Source of the DNA: Gammaproteobacteria bacterium
GTDB lineage: Bacteria > Pseudomonadota > Gammaproteobacteria > Pseudomonadales > Pseudohongiellaceae
Assembly: GCA_029245395.1 (NCBI GenBank)
Contig: JAQWPL010000015.1
Location: forward strand, 1-64,000
Length of the DNA stretch: 64,000 bases
Reading direction: 5' to 3'
Under the pieces are notes generated by a model. The model made no database searches. It saw only the letters and a program-made list of their open reading frames with translations, and was not told where the DNA came from. The translations under genes and the position numbers were made by a program. Of the stretch, positions 1 through 8,969 are shown one piece after another (the stretch's first letter is position 1; each line of letters starts with the position of its first letter).

Positions 1-155
1 TGTTCACTCACAAGCGAAACTCAATGCAGTGGCGCGTCAGTTAAACGAACGTCCCAGAAAAACCTTGGAATTTGAATCACCGGCGAGTAGATTTAGTGCA
101 TGTGTTGCAGCGACCGGTTGAGATCACCGCCGAAAGCAGACGTTCAACCATCATG
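1..155 (+). mobile_element. 3' end of an IS30-type insertion sequence (partial)
   Basis: Frame 2-121 is open from the window edge to a TGA and encodes 39 residues containing LNERPRKTLEF followed by ESPASRF. This matches the C-terminus of IS30-family DDE transposases, where N-x-R-P-R-K-x-L is followed by a P-A-x-x-F motif. The stop is followed by a segment rich in ACCGCCGA and CAACC that probably holds the element's right inverted repeat, though its other copy lies outside the window so the exact end cannot be fixed. No other transposase is visible in the window. Confidence 0.7.
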
Positions 156-225
156 TATTACAAACTACAATATGTGAGAATAATTAGACCTAAATTTCAC
201 TCTCAATATTATCTTTCTTTTGTCG

Positions 226-1410
226 TTATCTAACAGCAGCTCTTGTAATATCAGCCAGCGTTGGTGTTCCAGCCTGCTTCATGGCCACTTCCAGTTCGTT
301 ATCCAGAATACGAAACACTTTTTCCACGCCTTGCGCGCCAAATGCGCCGAGGCCCCAAACATAAGGTCTGCCTATGCAAACAGCGTCTGCACCTAATGCC
401 AGTGCTTTGAGGATATCGGTTCCGCGGCGGATACCGCCATCAACAATTACTGGAACTTTTCCTTGTACTACACTTACAATTTCAGGTAGTGAATCGATAG
501 TGGCATAACCGCTTTCATCACCGCGTCCCCCGTGGTTAGAAACATGAATCCCATCCACGCCGGTGGTCATTGCAAGTTCGGCATCTTCAGGCAGCGTTAA
601 CCCTTTGATTACCAGTTTCATATTGGTGGAATCACGTAGCCGCTTTACCCATTCCCAGTCCATAGAAGGGTTCTGTGATCCAATGTTGCGCGGGGCGTTG
701 AGACCCTGCAGCATGGCTTTGTCTGCAAAGGTAGTTCCCGGAATATGACAGTCCGTGCATGAATCTAAACTGCGATCAAAACGGCGCATGCGATCCTGAT
801 TTCTTGCTGGTATATCGACAGTAAGAAAAAGAACATCGGCACCTGTTGCTTCCACACGCCTTAGCATGCCCTGGGTTAGCTCCCAGATATTGGTGGGATA
901 AAGCTGGTACCAAATGGGTTCGCCGCGTGCCTGCGTAATCTTTTCAATGCCAAAGGTAGCCGCTGTAGACATAATCATTTTGTGCCCGGTGGCACGAATA
1001 CCGCGCGCTGCTTCCACATCCCCATCAGCATGAGCCATACCCAGCCCGCCGACTGGGGCCATGATGATAGGCGAAGGCATGGTGTGGCCAAACAATTCTA
1101 TTTGCATATTAAATCCGGAAAGATCAACAAGGCGGCGCGCACGCAGGTTTAATCTTTCGAAGCCTTCCCGATTAGCCCTGAGCGTCAGTTCATCATCCAC
1201 ACCCTGGGAAATATAAGTCCAGTGAGCCTGTCTCCAGTTTTGAATTGCCACGTTTTCCATGTCGAAAACATTGACCGCCCATTGGGCTGATTCTGCGATG
1301 TAATCACTGTCATTCAAGCGTTGGGCGGCAAGGGCTGGTAATCCAGAAAATAAAGGACTGCTGGCCAGGAATTGAAGGAATTTTCTTTTGCTATGAATAT
1401 TTTGTGTCAT
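226..1410 (-). CDS. FMN-dependent alpha-hydroxy-acid dehydrogenase, probably exported
   Basis: A 394-residue member of the L-lactate dehydrogenase / glycolate oxidase / lactate oxidase family, which oxidises 2-hydroxy acids to 2-oxo acids with FMN. Seen: family N-terminal motif Y-x4-G-x-D-E-x-T around residues 66-76, IMAPVGGLGMAH near 116-127, the FMN lysine in LVIKG (269), the catalytic HGGR (293-296), and the FMN-phosphate segment VDGGIRRG then IGRPY. The first 30 residues (SKRKFLQFLAS, then an A-x-A-like site) resemble a weak Tat or Sec leader, so a periplasmic location is inferred. Unusual: a CTDCH sequence at 218-222 in the variable loop, which fits a haem-c motif. The substrate cannot be read from sequence. 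It is followed, after a 140-base gap on the same strand, by a sugar dehydrogenase gene upstream. Confidence 0.88.
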   Translation of the reverse strand: MTQNIHSKRKFLQFLASSPLFSGLPALAAQRLNDSDYIAESAQWAVNVFDMENVAIQNWRQAHWTYISQGVDDELTLRANREGFERLNLRARRLVDLSGFNMQIELFGHTMPSPIIMAPVGGLGMAHADGDVEAARGIRATGHKMIMSTAATFGIEKITQARGEPIWYQLYPTNIWELTQGMLRRVEATGADVLFLTVDIPARNQDRMRRFDRSLDSCTDCHIPGTTFADKAMLQGLNAPRNIGSQNPSMDWEWVKRLRDSTNMKLVIKGLTLPEDAELAMTTGVDGIHVSNHGGRGDESGYATIDSLPEIVSVVQGKVPVIVDGGIRRGTDILKALALGADAVCIGRPYVWGLGAFGAQGVEKVFRILDNELEVAMKQAGTPTLADITRAAVR

Positions 1411-1551
1411 TGTCGTCCATTACTTTGCAGGGGCGATCAGCAGGTTGATGACAATTGAGAGGGCTAGATCGTAAATGGATAGTTTATAGGTAGTAAATAT
1501 GTAGTAAATAAAAAGTAAGGGCGACCAATTGGCTGCCCTTACAGAATTTTC

Positions 1552-2649
1552 TTAACCTCTTGGGGTCAGTTTCAGTAGACGTCCTTCTGAACCATCTTCA
1601 ATTACCCAAAGATTTCCATTCGGACCTTGCTCAATGCCGCGAATGCGTCGGCCCATTATAAAACGTTGGGCTTCAACAGCATTTTCACCATTTACCACTA
1701 TGCGCATAATGGACATGGAAGACAGGCCGGTTATAAAAGCATTGCCGTTCCAATCCGGAAACGCATCACCATCATAAAATATAAGACTGGAGGGTGAGAT
1801 CACCGGATTCCACCATACTTTGGGCTTTTCAAATCGGTCTTCGGTGTCAGTGTCATGGTCAGGAATAATTTCACCCGTGTAGTGATTGCCGTTTGATACG
1901 ATCGGGTAGCCATAATTTTCACCGACCAAAACCCGGTTCAGTTCATCACCGCCTCTTGGCGCCATTTCTACATTCCACAATTGTCCATCGTTGTCGAAGG
2001 CAATACCCAGCGGGTTACGATGACCATAAGACCAGACTTCGGCAGCGACACCACCCTGGCTGGCAAAGGGATTGCCAGAAGCGGGAGTGCCATCCTTATT
2101 GAGGCGTAGTATTTTACCCAGTGTGGCATTCAGATCCTGCGCGGGGTCGTACTTATTGCGTTCGCCGGAAGAGACAAACATATAACCTTCATCATCAAAG
2201 GTAATGCGTTGACTGAAATGTAGTCCGCCATCCACTTTCGGAAAGGCGCGCCAGATGACTTCCAGGTTTTCCACGGCAGGAGCGCGCAGATCTAGTGTGC
2301 CGCGTGCTACTGCAACACCGCGGGTTTCATTGGCGCCAGCCTCTACGTAGCTTATATAGACTACATTATTGTTTGCAAAATCCGGGTCAAGCACGATATC
2401 GCCAAGACCGCCCTGGAAGAAGTAATCTACTTCCGGTGCGCCAGCTACTTCAGTTTTCTGGCCATCCTGGGTAATCAGTTGGATTGTTCCTGCTTTTTCA
2501 GTCACAAGGAGCCGGCCGTCGGGCAGGAATTCTATGGCCCAGGGCTCGTTAAGATCGGCAACAGGTGTGGAGATAAAAGGGTAGGGCACCTGCGCTAAAA
2601 CCGAAGTGCTTAGCAATAGTCCCAGAGTTATTAGGGTAAAACGTTTCAT
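1552..2649 (-). CDS. Exported PQQ-dependent sugar dehydrogenase (GSDH family)
   Basis: About 365 residues, glucose/sorbosone dehydrogenase family: a six-bladed propeller that usually binds PQQ and Ca and oxidises aldoses in the periplasm. Seen: LLVTEKAGTI, GGLGDIVLDPDFA, GHRNPLGIAFDNDG, GGDELNRVLVGENYGYP, and the C-terminal propeller strand GPNGNLWVIEDG. The start at 2649 is chosen over an upstream in-frame ATG at 2784 because it gives a clean signal peptide (MKRFTLITLGLLLSTSVLAQ) and is preceded by GAGG at good spacing. It is divergent from the SixA-like gene. This is one of four paralogues in the window, with the others at 15032, 24534 and 49395. The substrate is unknown. Confidence 0.9.
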   Translation of the reverse strand: MKRFTLITLGLLLSTSVLAQVPYPFISTPVADLNEPWAIEFLPDGRLLVTEKAGTIQLITQDGQKTEVAGAPEVDYFFQGGLGDIVLDPDFANNNVVYISYVEAGANETRGVAVARGTLDLRAPAVENLEVIWRAFPKVDGGLHFSQRITFDDEGYMFVSSGERNKYDPAQDLNATLGKILRLNKDGTPASGNPFASQGGVAAEVWSYGHRNPLGIAFDNDGQLWNVEMAPRGGDELNRVLVGENYGYPIVSNGNHYTGEIIPDHDTDTEDRFEKPKVWWNPVISPSSLIFYDGDAFPDWNGNAFITGLSSMSIMRIVVNGENAVEAQRFIMGRRIRGIEQGPNGNLWVIEDGSEGRLLKLTPRG

Positions 2650-2884
2650 AGGGTTGACCTCAAAATAATGAATGCTGTCAGTTTGGCTTGATAACCAATT
2701 ATGTATTTGTTCAGACCCGGATTTATGGGTAATCTTCTTTTCGTTAATCAGCAATTGTATGTGGTAGACAATTGTCGTGAACAACAGTGGCTGATTAACC
2801 CGGGGTCGGCCAGTATATAAGCGAATTCGGGTAACAACAACACATCACTCGTCTGGATATCAACACCTGATTAACGAGGGACTA

Positions 2885-3388
2885 ATGAAGAAAGAGCTGA
2901 TTTTGATGCGTCATGGTAAATCGGACTGGAGCAAACGCCTGTCAGATTTCCAGAGGCCAATCAAAAAGCGTGGATTCAAGGAATCCACCAGGATAGGGAA
3001 ATGGCTTGGCGAGCAGACCCTTGTCCCCGATTTGATCATCAGTTCACCAGCCATGCGGGCCAGAGAAACAGCGGAAACCGTTGCAGAAAGCATGGATTAC
3101 GATCCGGAAAATATTTTCTGGAATGATCCCGTGTATATGGCTGATGTCAGTGAATTATTGGATGCCATTGCTACCACGCCCGAAGAATGTCAGCGCCTCA
3201 TGTTGGTAGGTCATAACCCTGGCATGGAAGACCTGCTCTTCTATCTGACCGAAGAAGTTGATGTACCTGAAGATGGTAAAGTCATGCCCACAGCCACCAT
3301 TGCCCTGCTTGAAACCGAAAGTGCCTGGAATGAGCTTGAGCATGCATCCTGCACTATCAGGATAATCGTCAGGGGCCGCTTCCTCTAA
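2885..3388 (+). CDS. SixA-type histidine phosphatase
   Basis: 167 residues, histidine phosphatase (phosphoglycerate mutase-like) superfamily, SixA branch, which removes phosphate from phosphohistidine in phosphorelay or PTS proteins. Seen: LILMRHGKSDW at the N-terminus with the catalytic RHG, SSPAMRARETAE with the second Arg, and LVGHNPGMEDL with the second catalytic His. Length fits SixA (about 160). No signal peptide, hence cytoplasmic. The start has GAGG six bases upstream. The gene stands alone between a divergent sugar dehydrogenase and the GntR/ABC operon, which has its own promoter. The exact substrate protein is unknown. Confidence 0.88.
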   Translation: MKKELILMRHGKSDWSKRLSDFQRPIKKRGFKESTRIGKWLGEQTLVPDLIISSPAMRARETAETVAESMDYDPENIFWNDPVYMADVSELLDAIATTPEECQRLMLVGHNPGMEDLLFYLTEEVDVPEDGKVMPTATIALLETESAWNELEHASCTIRIIVRGRFL

Positions 3389-3428
3389 AGTTTCTCTTTA
3401 GCGATGTAAATCTTTTTGATATTTAGAG

Positions 3429-3474
3429 TTGACATAATTTTAGTGCTATAGTTATATATAACACCATATAACTA
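3429..3474 (+). promoter_or_regulatory. Promoter and probable GntR operator of the YtrA-like operon
   Basis: TTGACA at 3429-3434, a 17-base spacer and TTATAT at 3452-3457 form a near-consensus sigma-70 promoter. The -10 region is covered by a 22-base imperfect palindrome, GTGCTATA at 3443-3450 and TATAACAC at 3457-3464, with a perfect 12-base palindrome GTTATATATAAC (3451-3462) at its centre. A second arm pair, TAGTTATAT (3449) and ATATAACTA (3466), overlaps it. Position and symmetry suggest autorepression by the GntR regulator whose gene starts 29 bases downstream. Binding is inferred. Confidence 0.65.
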
Positions 3475-3502
3475 ATTAACACCTGAAAACGACTCTCAGT
3501 CT

Positions 3503-3877
3503 ATGCAAATAACATGGAATGACAAAACCCCCATTTTCCGGCAACTGCATGACAGGTTGGTGGAACTCATCCTGGATGGCGTGTTCGCTGAAGGCAGTGC
3601 CTTGCCGTCCATCAGGGAAATTTCCAGTGAGCACCGCATAAATCACATCACGGTTTCCAAGGCTTTGCAGATATTGGTGGATGATGGGTTGGTAGAAAAA
3701 CGTAGAGGACTGGGCATGTTTATCAAAGCAGGTGCACAGAAGAAATTGTTAAAAATGGAAAAAGACAGATTCCTCAAAGAAGAGTGGCCTGCACTCTGCA
3801 AAAGAATTGAGCGGCTTGAATTACCAGCACAAGAGCTTCTTGAAATAGTGAAGCAAAAGACGGAGAAAAAATCATGA
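3503..3877 (+). CDS. GntR-family regulator, YtrA subfamily
   Basis: 124 residues. The N-terminal 70 residues are a winged helix of the GntR type: PIFRQLHDRLVELILDG, then LPSIREISSEHRINHITVSKAL, then VEKRRGLGMF at the wing. The tail is short (about 50 residues) with no large ligand domain, as in the YtrA subfamily that represses ABC transporter operons. The gene overlaps the ATPase gene by four bases (ATGA), so they are cotranscribed. Regulation is probably negative through the palindrome over its own promoter. The signal is unknown. In related operons it is often a cell-envelope-active compound. Confidence 0.9.
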   Translation: MQITWNDKTPIFRQLHDRLVELILDGVFAEGSALPSIREISSEHRINHITVSKALQILVDDGLVEKRRGLGMFIKAGAQKKLLKMEKDRFLKEEWPALCKRIERLELPAQELLEIVKQKTEKKS

Positions 3878-4659
3878 GCGCCGTTGTAACAGCCGACAAT
3901 CTCCGAAAATCCTATGGCGATACACATACCATGGATGGTGTCAGTTTTACCGTGGAGAAGGGCTCGATTGTCGGGCTGATTGGTCCCAATGGGGCTGGTA
4001 AGACCACTACTCTGAAAGCCTTTCTCGGGCTAACGGGATTTTCCGGCAATCTGGATGTATTAGGGTTGGATCCCCGTGAAGGTCGTCACCTGGTGATGGA
4101 GCGAGTCGCCTTCATTGCCGATGTAGGCGTGTTGCCGAAATGGATGCGGGTGTCAGAAGCTATTGATTACGTGGTTGGTGTACATCCTCGCTTTAACCGC
4201 GATCGCTGCGAAGCCTTGCTGGCAGAAACAAAAATAGGCAATGACAAGAAAGTGAGTCAGTTATCAAAAGGTATGTTTACACAACTACATCTGTCTTTGA
4301 TTCTTGCCATTGATGTTGAGTTTCTTGTGCTGGACGAACCTACCCTGGGCCTGGATATCCTGTATCGCAAAGCCTTTTTTGACAGATTACTGGGTGATTA
4401 TTTTGACAAGGAAACTAGCATCATTATCAGCACGCATCAGGCGGATGAAATCAGTTCTTTGTTAACTCACTTGTTGTTTATAGATGGCGGAAAAATTGTA
4501 TTAGACAGTTCCATGGATGCGCTGGAATCAACGTACACCGAAGTGTTAGTAGCACCGGAAGGTCTTGAAAAAGCGAAAGCGCTGGGTGAGTTACGCGTAC
4601 CTTCTATTTCTGATTTGTTTATCGCGAAGATGCAGCGAAGTCTGGGAGAGATGAAATGA
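3874..4659 (+). CDS. ABC transporter ATP-binding protein
   Basis: 261 residues. Walker A is GPNGAGKTT (about 36-44). The signature is degenerate (QLSKGMFTQL), as in many YtrB-type ATPases. Walker B is FLVLDEPTLGLD, and the switch His is in STHQADE. It would power an ABC-2 type export or resistance complex with the permease encoded next. It overlaps the regulator gene by four bases upstream and the permease remnant by four bases downstream (ATGA at 4656). The gene itself is intact although the permease is broken, so the transporter is probably inactive or works with another membrane subunit. Confidence 0.9.
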   Translation: MSAVVTADNLRKSYGDTHTMDGVSFTVEKGSIVGLIGPNGAGKTTTLKAFLGLTGFSGNLDVLGLDPREGRHLVMERVAFIADVGVLPKWMRVSEAIDYVVGVHPRFNRDRCEALLAETKIGNDKKVSQLSKGMFTQLHLSLILAIDVEFLVLDEPTLGLDILYRKAFFDRLLGDYFDKETSIIISTHQADEISSLLTHLLFIDGGKIVLDSSMDALESTYTEVLVAPEGLEKAKALGELRVPSISDLFIAKMQRSLGEMK

Positions 4660-5577
4660 TGTCAGAGATTACTCCACTGAATAAGATGACAATATTGGTC
4701 AGGCGAGAATTTCAGGAGTAGCGGATTTTATTCCTCTACATGCCCCTGTTGACCTTATTACTTGTGATTATAACATTCGCCGTTACAGCGATCAGATCTT
4801 ACCTAATGGATCTTCAATTTATGAGTTTGGTCGGCAATAGGGCTATCGCTGGTTCAGCCTACGTTGAGCAGACTCTATTGGGATTAGCGGAGCGATCCCA
4901 GGACTCAAAAGAAAATTTTTGGGATTATTATTATGGGTAAACCCTGCCAATTTTGTATATATGTTTTTGGGGGGGCAATGTTCTACTACTTTCAGATGAC
5001 GCTTTATTCACAGCGTCGTGACAGAAGCGTTCTGTTCTGGAACTCCTTGCTTGTGAATAATACCGAAACCATATTTTCCAAACTGATCGCCGGGTTTTTC
5101 CTTTGCCATATCATTTACATGATATGTCTAATGGTGATGCAACTGGCAATACTCCTGATAATGACGATTTACGGCTCCATGTTTGATGTCAGTCTTTGGG
5201 AAACTTTTATTGCGCCTTCCGGGATTTTGCCAAGGTTTGGTAGAATGCTGGAATTTACTTTTTTGTCAGTTTTCTAGTGCTTGCCTTTTTATGCCTGGCT
5301 GCTGTTGACTTCAGCATGGGCAAAATCAGCACCTTTTGCCTGGGCCATGTGCCCCATTATTTTTCTGGCAGTAAGTGAAGTGATACTTTTCGGTACTGTC
5401 GATGCAATCGCGGTTATTTTTGAACACGCTTTTCCAGTGAATGTTCTGGGCATAAATCCAGATAGTGTTGATGAAGCAATAACCCAGCTTCTGAGTGGAG
5501 AAATGCTGGTCAGCATTCTACTAGGGGCTGCTTTTATTTACGGTGCAATTAGGTTGAACAGGTCAGAAGATTTATAG
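4656..5577 (+). pseudogene. Broken ABC-2 permease of the GntR/ABC operon
   Basis: The expected start (MMSEITPLNKMTILVRREFQE) overlaps the ATPase stop, but an in-frame TAG follows at 4719-4721. The same frame then continues with a hydrophobic segment to about 4940. Homology-like hydrophobic sequence resumes in another frame (FGGAMFYYFQMTLYSQRRDR) until a TAG at 5275-5277, then continues in that frame to 5577 and ends in the typical YGAIRLNRSEDL. So there are two stop codons and one frameshift in a gene of about 300 codons with several membrane segments. Three independent lesions make sequencing error unlikely and indicate an inactivated permease. Confidence 0.85.
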
Positions 5578-5583
5578 AGTTAC

Positions 5584-8500
5584 TTAGCGGTTAAAGATAT
5601 TTTCCAGAGCGCGGTTAAATAACTCTTGTCCCACATCTGGTTCGTCTTCCTCCTGAGAAGTATCTTCGGTTGCTTCATCCTGGGCTTGCTCTTCGACTTC
5701 ATCGCCAATGGCTCGCTGTAGCAGGTCGGAAAACCCACGTTGTATAGCAGAGCGGATAGCGCCAGCAATAATGGCCTGTATATCCGGCAGGCAGGTGGGG
5801 CTACTGACAAGTCCGTTACAGGCAATAGGCAGGGTATAGCCACCGATATCATAATCCGTTTCATCAATGGCCGGTGTTTCATCCACGCTGGCAATCAGAT
5901 TAAAGGCCATGGAATCATTGGCAAGGTTGACGAGAGTGCCGCTACCGCTTACATCAAAACCTGATGATTCAATCAACAGATCGTTGGTAGAAACAATACC
6001 GTTCTCCACGTTGATGTTTGCGCTGAACGTCTCGAAGGGTGTTTGCTGACCACGGGCTATGGTTCCAGGCCGCTGCTCCCGGATCATGCGTTCAACTTGC
6101 TCCAATACGCTGCCCACGTCCACACCTTGCAGAACGCCATCCTGTAATTCCAGTGATCCATTGCCATTGAGGTTACGCTTTATTGTCGCCGTATCTGATC
6201 CTCGACCCGTGAGCGATAAATCGATATTGCCGGTGCCGCTGACATAAGTGGCATCCATGAAATCCTGCAGCAGTGGAGCCAGGTTAATAGCTGTCAGAGA
6301 TGTGTCTACACTGGCAACAGGAATGTCATTATTGACACTTAGGCGAATATCTCCTACGTAACTGCCTTGATACAGATCGGCAGTTATGGGAGCCAGTGCC
6401 AGCAGACCTTCACCGGCATTGATAGCAAGAGACAGATTCTGCAGATTCAATCCGCTATACGTCAGTTGTCCCACATTGATGTTGCCGTCAATGTTCAGAG
6501 TGCGCAGTGTGTCAACCGGTAACTCTGTATTGCCTATATCATCGGACTCAGGAGTTTCACTTTCCGGTGCCAAGTAACGGTCCAGATTTATAGCAGAGAC
6601 ATCCAGATCAAATTTTGCGTCAGGTGTTGTGGTTGAAGTTGTAATTCCAACGAGTGCAAGCTCACCAGTAAAACGTGAATCATCCAGGGTTGCATCCAGA
6701 TTGCTCAGGTTTAAAGAATCGGCTGTTCCCGAAACGTCAGACTTGATTGCTAGTGACTGGAATACGGTGTTGTCCATAGTTATAGGCAACTCCTGGTTTA
6801 ATTGTTGCATCAGACGGCGCAGGTTAAAGGCAGGCAATGAAATCTGACCGCTGTAGTTCATATCATTGCTGTAATTGTTGAGGCTCAATGCGCCATCCAG
6901 ATTAATCCCGAGACCAGTCAGGCTGACATTACTGGCAGTCAGAGATTCACTGCCCAGGTTCAGTGTAGTGTCCGCATTCAGTGCAAGGGTTACCGGGGAG
7001 TTTGGAATATCCGGCCCTGACAATACCAGATCAAGTGTCATCGGGCTGATGGCCAGGTTGTTTCGTGACCCGCTTAACCCGGCCTCAAATTCAAGCGACT
7101 CAATGACTTCAGCCAGATCGCTCTGGTCCATGGCTGTCAGGATCTGCCCAAGGTTTCTGCCACTTATATTTATCTGGCCATCAAGGCTGCCAGTGCTTGA
7201 CTGAAAATCATTACCCTGAACATTACCTGTCACAGTAAAGCCCAGGAAGCTGGCATCAATATTACTCAGATCAATAAAGCCGGTTGCCATGTTCACATCA
7301 AAGGGGGCGTCAATAGCAAATGATTTATTGCTCACAGAACGCAGTTGCCTGCCATAGGTATTCAATGCGGAATTCCTACCTTCAGATATTTGACCAATGA
7401 CCTGAAGCAGCAGTGGAAAATCAGGGCCGCTGGCCTTGAGGCGGCCATTAAATACAGGCGTTTCTGTATTTATGTTTCCAGCAGAGATTGCGCCGTTGAC
7501 AGTTGTGCCAAGCGCTCTGAATTCCAGGGCAGGAATTTCGATTGCTCCGGATGAAAAATCAGCATCAAAATTAGTGTTTACAACAAAACTTTGATCGGGT
7601 GACTGCTGCAACTCGCGGCCGTATCGCGCCAGTTCAGAATTACTGCCTTGCAGTTGTCCGGCTACTTCAAGCAGAGTCGGCAAGTCGGGGCCGAAGGCAT
7701 TGATTGTCCCGGAGACAATTGGCGCCTCGGACTGCAGATTTGTGGCGCTGATATTGCCACTGATACTGGCATCAAGCAGCTCGGCATCAAGATCAGTGAC
7801 AGACAGACTGCCTGATTCGGGCGAGCTTTCGATCAGGGCGTTTATCCTGAAAGCCCTGCTGTTTAAGGCTCTGATCTGGGCTACTAAAGCATCGTTTTCA
7901 AGTATCTGGAAAAACACGGCAAGATCGGTACCGGCAGCCGCCATGTTTACCTGGTAAACCGGATCATTGCCGGTAAGTCCAGTGCCATTGATATTCGCAT
8001 TCACCTGGGCATCCAGTGCATTGAGTGAAAAATCACGCAGGGTCAGCAGGTCTTCCTCAAGATCCAGACTGATATTGGTGGTTAATGCTATATCTGCTGA
8101 GCCGTTTGGCACAGAGTCACCGGATAGAGTGCCGGTCATATTAAAAGGCTCTACCTCGTAAATCTGGTTGTCCAGGTCATAAAGAGCGGTGCCTGTGAGG
8201 TTTACTCGGGCGGAAAGTGCCGGTTGTGTAGCGCGGGCATTGAAGCCAAGAAATACATCAAGGGGTTCACCGTAAACAAGTTCTCCAATGCTGGCAGTGA
8301 ACTCATCTATTACGTAGAGCACAGAGTTGAAACGGTCATCAAAAGTCAATGCAGCATCCTGGATATCAACACCGCCAACTACCAATCCGTTGAATGCAGA
8401 TTCCTGATCCTCACCGCCGGTTTCTTCAGCATTTTTTGGTGCGGAGATTTGCCAGTTGCCTTGTCCGGCTGTATTGGTTTCCAGGTGGACTTGCGCGCCA

Positions 8501-8835
8501 TGCACCAGGATGGTGTCAATCTCGTATTCTCTGTTCAGCATGGGCATAAGCCTTGCCCTGAACTGCATGGTTTTAGCTTGAAACAAAGGAGTGTCACTGA
8601 AACCGAGTGGGCTGGCTATGACGACTTGATCCAGAGTAATGCCCAACCAGGGATACAGGCTCAGGCCTATATCACCATTAAAGGTCACTTGCAGACCACT
8701 GCGGTCTTCTGCTTGCCCGGCTATCCAGTCCTTGTGATTATTGGGGTCAATATTAATGACATAGATAACACCTACAAGAATCACGGTGAATCCCAACGTG
8801 ATCAGAGAGAGGATGATTTTGAGCAATTTCTTCAT
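5584..8835 (-). CDS. AsmA-family envelope protein
   Basis: 1083 residues. One N-terminal membrane helix (LLKIILSLITLGFTVILVGVIY is the core) is followed by an AsmA-type start (AGQAEDRSGLQVTFNGDIGLSLYP is typical), then a long series of beta-rich repeats with internal similarity (for example GxLxxxGPDxPxLLEVxGQL recurring near 390 and 470). A C-terminal AsmA domain contains GNGSLELQDGVLQGVDV and FETFSANINVENGIV. The last 70 residues are acidic. AsmA-like proteins are bridge-like inner-membrane-anchored proteins linked to phospholipid transport and outer-membrane assembly. It ends six bases from the permease remnant (convergent). Function in this strain is inferred from the family only. Confidence 0.85.
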   Translation of the reverse strand: MKKLLKIILSLITLGFTVILVGVIYVINIDPNNHKDWIAGQAEDRSGLQVTFNGDIGLSLYPWLGITLDQVVIASPLGFSDTPLFQAKTMQFRARLMPMLNREYEIDTILVHGAQVHLETNTAGQGNWQISAPKNAEETGGEDQESAFNGLVVGGVDIQDAALTFDDRFNSVLYVIDEFTASIGELVYGEPLDVFLGFNARATQPALSARVNLTGTALYDLDNQIYEVEPFNMTGTLSGDSVPNGSADIALTTNISLDLEEDLLTLRDFSLNALDAQVNANINGTGLTGNDPVYQVNMAAAGTDLAVFFQILENDALVAQIRALNSRAFRINALIESSPESGSLSVTDLDAELLDASISGNISATNLQSEAPIVSGTINAFGPDLPTLLEVAGQLQGSNSELARYGRELQQSPDQSFVVNTNFDADFSSGAIEIPALEFRALGTTVNGAISAGNINTETPVFNGRLKASGPDFPLLLQVIGQISEGRNSALNTYGRQLRSVSNKSFAIDAPFDVNMATGFIDLSNIDASFLGFTVTGNVQGNDFQSSTGSLDGQINISGRNLGQILTAMDQSDLAEVIESLEFEAGLSGSRNNLAISPMTLDLVLSGPDIPNSPVTLALNADTTLNLGSESLTASNVSLTGLGINLDGALSLNNYSNDMNYSGQISLPAFNLRRLMQQLNQELPITMDNTVFQSLAIKSDVSGTADSLNLSNLDATLDDSRFTGELALVGITTSTTTPDAKFDLDVSAINLDRYLAPESETPESDDIGNTELPVDTLRTLNIDGNINVGQLTYSGLNLQNLSLAINAGEGLLALAPITADLYQGSYVGDIRLSVNNDIPVASVDTSLTAINLAPLLQDFMDATYVSGTGNIDLSLTGRGSDTATIKRNLNGNGSLELQDGVLQGVDVGSVLEQVERMIREQRPGTIARGQQTPFETFSANINVENGIVSTNDLLIESSGFDVSGSGTLVNLANDSMAFNLIASVDETPAIDETDYDIGGYTLPIACNGLVSSPTCLPDIQAIIAGAIRSAIQRGFSDLLQRAIGDEVEEQAQDEATEDTSQEEDEPDVGQELFNRALENIFNR

Positions 8836-8969
8836 ATCGTCAGTAAACTTAAACTCAACTAATTGATCAGAGGTTCCTTAATATTTAGACCAGATCAAAC
8901 AGTAAGTGTTGCGGTGGCAACAGGTTTTTTTTGAACGCTAATCACACCCATCTTCAGGTATCGGGTTGG

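Noticed and set aside
4719-5277. Recoding (amber read-through or pyrrolysine) in the ABC permease
   Set aside because: Two TAG codons plus a frameshift in one gene fit decay better than recoding.
8224-8862. Long plus-strand frame opposite the AsmA-like gene
   Set aside because: Antisense shadow of a repetitive coding sequence: no ribosome site, and composition follows the minus-strand codon pattern.
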